A stretch of 64,000 nt of DNA from positions 174,721 through 238,720 of the forward strand of contig JAANDG010000190.1 of NCBI GenBank assembly GCA_036852015.1, read 5' to 3'. The position numbers were made by a program, and so were the translations under genes. The DNA comes from Pelodera strongyloides. Its lineage: Eukaryota > Nematoda > Chromadorea > Rhabditida > Rhabditidae. Numbering within the stretch: position 1 is the stretch's first letter; each line of letters starts with the position of its first letter. Positions 57,951 to 64,000 of this stretch are shown here, piece after piece. The notes beneath the pieces are model-generated. The model worked only from the letters and a program-made list of their open reading frames with translations, had not been told where the DNA came from and ran no database searches.

Positions 57951-60900
57951 CTACTCTTCATCTTCGTTGTCAGAGCTGTGCACGGAACCTCGACGACTTG
58001 CTGCAGCTGAAGGCACCTAAAAGTATAGGAATAGCATTTTTGTAAGTGATAATTATCTGAACTTCAACCATATTAACTCGCACGTTGGGCTAAATACGTA
58101 ATTGTCGTTTTTAGACAACTATTGCTTCTCCTTTTACTTATCAGTCCTCACCTTGCCCTCGTTTTCACAAATGATGTCTTCCATGTTGGGGTGCAGTTTT
58201 TCAAGAGCCATACGCCGACATTCCCTGTAAATGTAATGGTGGATGAGTTTTGGCTTAGGCACTCGAACAGGCATCTTAGTGCCAGGCTTCACTACCTATA
58301 TCAGCGTTTGCAAAAAGGTCTTCATGACAAAAGATAATAAATTTTGAAGCCGAAAATCGACCTGTAGAATACGCCCAGCTTTCTCCAGTCCAAAATCTCT
58401 GACAAACGCTCGGTTCGATTTCTCATAATAATACGTTGTCGACGGGTCATTCCACAAAAGTCGAAGAGGATTTGGGCGAGTTCTTGCACAGAATCCTAAG
58501 AAACCCACTTCACACATAAAATCCAAAGGATGACATAAGGAACGAAGCGAGGGACAGTTGTGAAACTCTCAGATGTCAGACAAAAAAAAACAGCGAGAGA
58601 ATGACCGTCGTTAGTGCAAAATCTACATCACTGCCCTGAAGTGTTTGGAAAGAATCTCAGAATTGTGTGGTTTTAGTAGGAGAGATTGATTGGTGACAGT
58701 AAGACAAAATACTACAAGGAGTAATGCGCGACATGCAATGCTTTTGAAGTGTATCATGCATTTTATGGAGAACTTGCTCACTTCGAACGTCTTTGCGCGT
58801 TTGTCGACATCAGAAATCTGGAGGAATTTCAATAAAAACAACGCAATACCAATAGTAGTAATTTCAACCACAGATCCATCTGCATGCATGTTTTTCTTTT
58901 TCCATTAATTCAGTAGTGAGGCATCACTAATATGACATAACATACACCAAAATAGTAATTAACTCGTATACGGAAAAGAGCGCGAACAAACTGCAAGCTC
59001 ACATCCGACATATGGAAAACACATACATATTTATGAACAATAAAATGGAACATAAATGGAGGGAGAATATATCTGGTAATTAAATAAGAAAGTATGAGTG
59101 GAGAGAAGAAGAAGTAAGAGAGAGAAAGACAAGAGAGAGATACGAGAGAGCATCCCGAGATTTTCTTAAAGCGAAATACCTGCTGGTTTTTGAAACACAT
59201 CGTAGACAGCTGAATTCTTACGTATTTATGCAAAGTTGCTCGAATTTAGCTCGATTTTTTATTCTAATTTACGTTCATTTGCATAAGCTGCAAAAGAATG
59301 CTGGTGAACTCGATGTGTTTCAAAATCGGCCGTATTTTGATTTAAGTTTTTATTGGAAGATACAGATACTTTGCTAGTGGGATTCAAATTTGAAAAAGTG
59401 AAGTAAAAAATCCATTTTTTTTAGACAATATCTACAAACAATCACTGCTGATGTGCTGATTGCTTACCTCAGGCCCCCTGTAACGGCGATCCACCACGTA
59501 AATGCCAAATTCGTGGGCTTTCTTCTCCGGGAATTGCTCCTAAGTTTTTTTAATAGTGACGGAATGTAATATCAATTAGCGCGTGCTCTACTGTGTTCTA
59601 TCTGGGAAAGGTATCTCACTTACTGAAATGAAACATCCGAATCCGGAGAGATTGGTCGTTACCGACGGGATTCCCATCACTGTGCACTCGGCAGGGGTGT
59701 AACCCCAGGGCTCGTAATACGAGGGGAAAACACCCAAGTGACATCCACGCACAAAGTCCTCATAATCAAGACCGATAAGGGGAGATACTGACGAGAGGAA
59801 CTCTGTAAGAAACAGGTTAAAAAGTAAAGTTTAGTATCATGATCACCTTACCTAAAACACACTCAGGATCGAACATCTCTAGTTTTAGAGTACCGAGGGT
59901 TGAGCTCCCAGTATGTCACAAAATGAGCAGCTCGAATTCGAAATCAGATGCGTGCAAGAATGTGAACAAGTACTCATCTTATACTCGGCATGTAGGTTGA
60001 TGTGAAAAGGTAAACGCGGTAAACCAACGAGACCGAAGATACCGTATACCGAGAACAAATAGCATACCTGGATGGAAGACAACCTTCACACGATCAAATC
60101 TTTGGTTGATCAATTGGGAACGGCGAAGGGCCTCGAGCACCTATATAAATACACATTCCTGCCATGTTTTGAAATAAAATTATACTTATTCAAAGGAGTC
60201 AAATATTTCATTAAATTGATTACCTGATCGTTGGGATTGAGCATGTTATGTGTGCAGATAGGAGGAAGTTCTCGTTTCTGGGATGCCATGATGCAACGTT
60301 TCAGCTAAACACAGTGGTAATGAATAGTTGACTGAGTCTGATTGTGAACAGTACGGTAGGTGACCACTACAGAAACAGCTCAACTTATTGTACGTCCAAG
60401 CAAATATATTGTTTGGAGGCCCGGGTTTGGCCGGAATCGTTATTTTCAGCTTACAACTCCGTTCACACGCTCAAATGCTCTGTTGCACTCGTTCTTTCAC
60501 AGAGTGACTAAATGGTCGCGGAAGATACCACCAGATACTTTTGGAGCTCCTTCTGTGGACACATTCAAAGCTCGCTTGGAAAAACTTGATATAATAACTC
60601 TCTTGGACCTTAATATTCCCCGTTGAAATTATCTGGCATATTAACCATGACAATTCCACTTGGCTGGTTTATACACTTATTCGATGTTTTTACCCGAACA
60701 ATTTATATGTGTCTTATGGATTGCTTCTGGGCGAACACACTTCCACTGAAATACCTATGCCCGTTAAACCCATTGTGTAGCAAATTGGATCGCACAGTCA
60801 ATTCACTTTCACACGTGTCACAGTTATAAATGCAAGTATTGCGCCTAGGTCGTTCGGTGAATTTAGCCACTGACGTAACCCTGGGTCTGTGCACGCTTAT

Positions 60901-63006
60901 GTGTGTTAGTGACGATAGTGTCCAGGTGCCGGGTTTACAGTGCTCGGCTAACTACCTTTGTTCGATGCCCCAGCATTTCCGCTTACCTTTGCACATGTAC
61001 CTTATGTCCCTTATTACCGTTTTTCTGTCTTAACTGTATTTATTGTCTTATGTTTGTGCGCACCCTTGTGGTGTAATAAATTATTATTATTATTATATGA
61101 TACTGTAGAATAGTTAATCGTTTTTGATCTGCAAACTTGGTCTAAGTATTATTATATACATACAGTTGATCATTCCCCTTCGGAACTATAAGAAGTAAAG
61201 AACTAGCACCGAAGAGAATACTACCAGAAAGAAATACTATACCTGAATCTTCTCGGCAGGTTCTAGGAGTTCATCGGGCTCCGGCAGGCGTCCTTGCAAG
61301 CACGCCTCGAACATGCGGGATGCTAAGTTCTCCTGAAAGTTTTTAATATTCCACCGTATGCAATAACATGTAAAAACGAGTACGAGATTACATCAGTTCT
61401 TTTGAATAATAAAGCGAAATACCGGCCGGTTTTTGAAACGCATTGCGTGCACCTGCTTTATTATGCAGCATAGGCAAATGAGCCAAAATTAGAATAAAAG
61501 CTAGACCCCAATTAGACCCCACTTCGCATAAATGCATAGGAATGCAAGTACTTGAGATGCGTTTCAAAAACCGGCCGGTATTTCTCTTTAATTCCGAACG
61601 AAAACTAGTTATTCTACTCTACTCTCTCAAACACTGGTTATTTCAATCTACTCTCACAAACACCGTATTTTTTGCATTAGAGTGTCTTGCCTTAATTTTG
61701 TCCACGGCTTCCTTGAGTTGCTTGGTAACTGCCTGCCCTTTTAGTGATTCGACATTGAAAGAGTTTGAAGGGGCTAAATTTTGGTACAGCATAAGCACAG
61801 TGTACAGAACCCTTTCGTTTGTAGTTTGCAGGTCCTCAGCGGAAAATCCGATAGACATCATAATACCAATACTATAGCTTATATTTTATAGATGACAAAA
61901 TTGCAATACCCGGATAAATTATGAACGCGACTACGGTAACATCCTCGTATCTCGGGTCCGTAGTTGTTTTCAGGTAATGATTGAGACGAGCCAGTGACTC
62001 TATGAACATGTCTCCACCCTTGTTAGAAAACTCGTACCTAAAAACAAATAGTCCCAGACCTATATTTTTAATATAGGCATAGGCGCATAGATCAATCATT
62101 TGGATGTTTAACCATGTTTCTCAAAGTACATGAAGAGTACTTACATGAAACATAACTTCACATATTTTGCTAATTTCATAACTAGTGCGAGTACGGTAAT
62201 TACCGTCCGGCAGTGAACATGTAAAGGGTTTTGTCGAGATCAAAGTTCAGGTGTCCGTGGAAATGTCCGCGAATGAAGTTGTTGATCTTCTCCTTGGCCA
62301 GAGCGTGAAGATTCTAAAAGGCAAAACATTTACAATAGATTTGCCGCCTACGAAAACTTATTGTACTATATGTTGGTGAAGAATGAATGCGATGGTCTTA
62401 TAAATGTGAAAACAGAAATAATAAAATAGTATCATTGTGACCTGGAACTCGTGCAGAGCCGCAAATTTCACCACGTTGAGACCATTGGGTGTGAGAATGT
62501 CTGGTTTGCGCTGAAATTGCACACCATCGAGTTTGAGAAAATAAATGAATATAAATAAAAGTACATGTTGTTTTGCAGACAAAAAAATACCTTCAGTAGA
62601 TGTTCCGCCTCATACCCGGTAATCTCGGATACCGTAGTGAAGATATGAGCAGCGAAAACGGAAGCCCTTTCAATACAGTACTGATGGTAGATCTGAAAAG
62701 AATCTAATAATATATTCACATAAATTACGCTGGAAATTTGCTGGCATTTAGGACTAATTCCCGATATTGACGTACAATACCATCCTGCCGTGCGACCCCA
62801 TAAACGTCTAGTCTAGTCGCATTCGTCCATAATGTGATGTCAGCCCACCTGTTTTGTTCCAGCTTCCTGATCACAATCATAACTGCTCAGATTGTTGTAC
62901 AAATCACAACCACCAGCTGAAAGGTGACGTCCCAAAAGAGTTGCATGTGTTGTGTACACTGTGGCGATGTCAGTCTTCCACATACGAGTCATCAACAAAC
63001 CAATTC
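57951..63006 (-). CDS. gsy-1: Glycogen synthase, N-terminal exons beyond the window
   Basis: Transfers glucose from UDP-glucose to glycogen in the cytosol (GT3 family). Exons in order of translation: 62849-63006, 62591-62692, 62442-62510, 62204-62313, 61910-62037, 61691-61773, 61243-61332, 60224-60304, 60068-60140, 59624-59802, 59468-59539, 58362-58495, 58152-58224, 57951-58016, about 471 residues. All phases agree. Landmarks: [62 protein letters not shown] (E-x7-E catalytic motif), and [16 protein letters not shown], the arginine cluster used for glucose-6-phosphate activation. The C-tail is short and ends [15 protein letters not shown], a plausible phosphorylated region. About 190 residues, including the UDP-glucose loop, lie past 64000. 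The intron after 61691 seems to use a GC donor. Confidence 0.97.
59166..59345. mobile_element. Family 4 miniature element in a glycogen synthase intron
   Basis: It begins TTAAAGCGAAATACCTGCTG. The far end ATCGGCCGTATTTTGATTTAA is its imperfect inverse. The interior has CATTTGCATAAGC. Confidence 0.8.
60384..61096 (+). mobile_element. 5'-truncated LINE fragment (reverse transcriptase C-terminus and 3' tail)
   Basis: The frame ending at 60626 contains [20 protein letters not shown] followed by [13 protein letters not shown]. That is the usual end of CR1/jockey-type non-LTR ORF2 proteins (FF..RV...W..LP..V..A.S...FK..L). A GC-richer 3' UTR follows and closes with GTGTAATAAATTATTATTAT, a typical simple-repeat tail. 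It lies antisense in a glycogen synthase intron. The left boundary is approximate. Confidence 0.75.
61408..61591. mobile_element. Family 4 miniature element in a glycogen synthase intron
   Basis: It begins TAAAGCGAAATACCGGCCGG and ends CCGGCCGGTATTTCTCTTTAA. Very close to the copy at 34034-34216. Confidence 0.9.
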
Positions 63007-64000
63007 CTGGAATGTAACTTTTTGATGTAAAGACAAGCACTGGTACGGCTGACTAGAAATATATGGATGACAACCGTAGAACAATCTTTCTCGAACAGCG
63101 TTCGGTAATGAAACAACTCCGCTGACTAAATTAGAGTGGACGAAATTTCGCCAAGCTTGTGACGAAAGGGGGATATAATTGAACAGTGTAACTCAGAGAC
63201 GCAGATAACTTCGCTAATGGACTTCGTGAACAACCCACAATCAGAATTTATGTTCGCTTTCAACATATCGAGCACACTGTAAAAAAATAATCGTTAAAGA
63301 TCACAATTATTGATAAAAGTAAATAATCTCCATTTGCTGTTTGCTCTGTTTTTATTTTCTCATGGCCAGAATGACTTCTTACTTATCTAGTTGAGATCAC
63401 GGTGATAGTTTTAAATCTCCCCAAATGTTTGAATGTGTCAGTCTAAAATTTGAATAAATATTCGTCGTCGCGTATGCAAAGTTCGTAAATCAGTGTATTT
63501 TGTCCACTTGCTTCTTTGCGGTGGGTTTCTCAATGGTTTCTATTTGACTATAAGGGCGCGTTCGGGATTGATTTTCCGAAAGCAAACCATGCAAATTCAT
63601 CGATCGGGATAGACATTTTTGAAACGTTCTAATGCTTGGATAAAACAAAAAGTACAGTATGAATTAACATGGAAAAGAACAAATTAGCATGGTTTGCGTG
63701 CTAATTCTTACTGTGTTTTTTGTTTCCTCCAAGCATTGGAACGTTTCCAAAAAGTCCATCCCGAACGATGAATTTGCATAGTTTCCTTTCGGAAAATCAA
63801 TCCCGAACGCGGTTTCTATTTGATTTATAGAGTATTTAACCGCTGTTTCGGAAATGCGAAACAGGAAAACAGATCATTCAACAGCTCTTTCTAGTTTCCA
63901 GCAGAGACGTTGAATGTACATGCAATTTGGAGAGAGTCCGGACAAAAATTTAAAGGCAACTCGGGTCCTAGCACGATTTTGATCATACAGTAGTTTCGCC
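63007..64000. other. Glycogen synthase intron reaching the window edge
   Basis: No further glycogen synthase exon is visible, although the segment before AGIGL (normally ending HFHEWL) is missing. Apart from the family 9 element, nothing else was recognised. Confidence 0.6.
63551..63812. mobile_element. Family 9 palindromic element with long flanking direct repeat
   Basis: It begins TAAGGGCGCGTTCGGGATTG and ends with CAATCCCGAACGC. The inner arms share CCATGCAAATTCAT-type and AAGCATTGGAACG-type sequence. GGTTTCTATTTGA followed by a TATA-like stretch occurs on both sides. Confidence 0.75.

Overview
The window is nuclear DNA from a nematode, most likely a clade V rhabditid. Introns end in TTTTCAG-type acceptors and many are only 45-70 nt. 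The DNA is AT-rich and full of short palindromic elements that end in TTAA or TTTAAA. The coding sequences are clearly animal. No operon of bacterial type, rRNA, convincing tRNA or CRISPR array was seen.

There are four main genes, in the order + - + -. (A) 1240-26187, plus strand: a 15-exon adaptor of about 730 residues with a PTB domain followed by an SH2 domain. It is Shc-like in layout, but its linker is basic and almost free of tyrosine. (B) 28183-50920, minus strand: the proteasome activator PA200/Blm10 (PSME4), about 2,100 residues in at least 60 exons, ending in the 20S-gate-opening tripeptide YYA. Nearly every exon junction was checked for reading phase. (C) 53941-57329, plus strand: a seven-exon gene of about 322 residues that I do not recognise. 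(D) 57951 to beyond the right edge, minus strand: glycogen synthase, 14 exons seen, with the catalytic E-x7-E motif and the arginine cluster that senses glucose-6-phosphate. Its N-terminal exons lie past base 64000.

A and B converge over 26188-28182, B and C diverge over 50921-53940, and C and D converge over 57330-57950. Their products act in unrelated processes (phosphotyrosine signalling, proteasome regulation, glycogen synthesis), so I infer no shared pathway. A small antisense gene (15511-16092) sits in the 5.6-kb intron of gene A, with GC-rich tandem arrays on both sides.

The rest is intron and intergenic DNA shaped by palindromic miniature elements. I separate about nine families by their ends. 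Several copies are nested inside others, or abut while sharing one TTAA, which shows TTAA to be the target site. A 5'-truncated LINE fragment lies in a glycogen synthase intron. Introns without repeats gave no further convincing genes.
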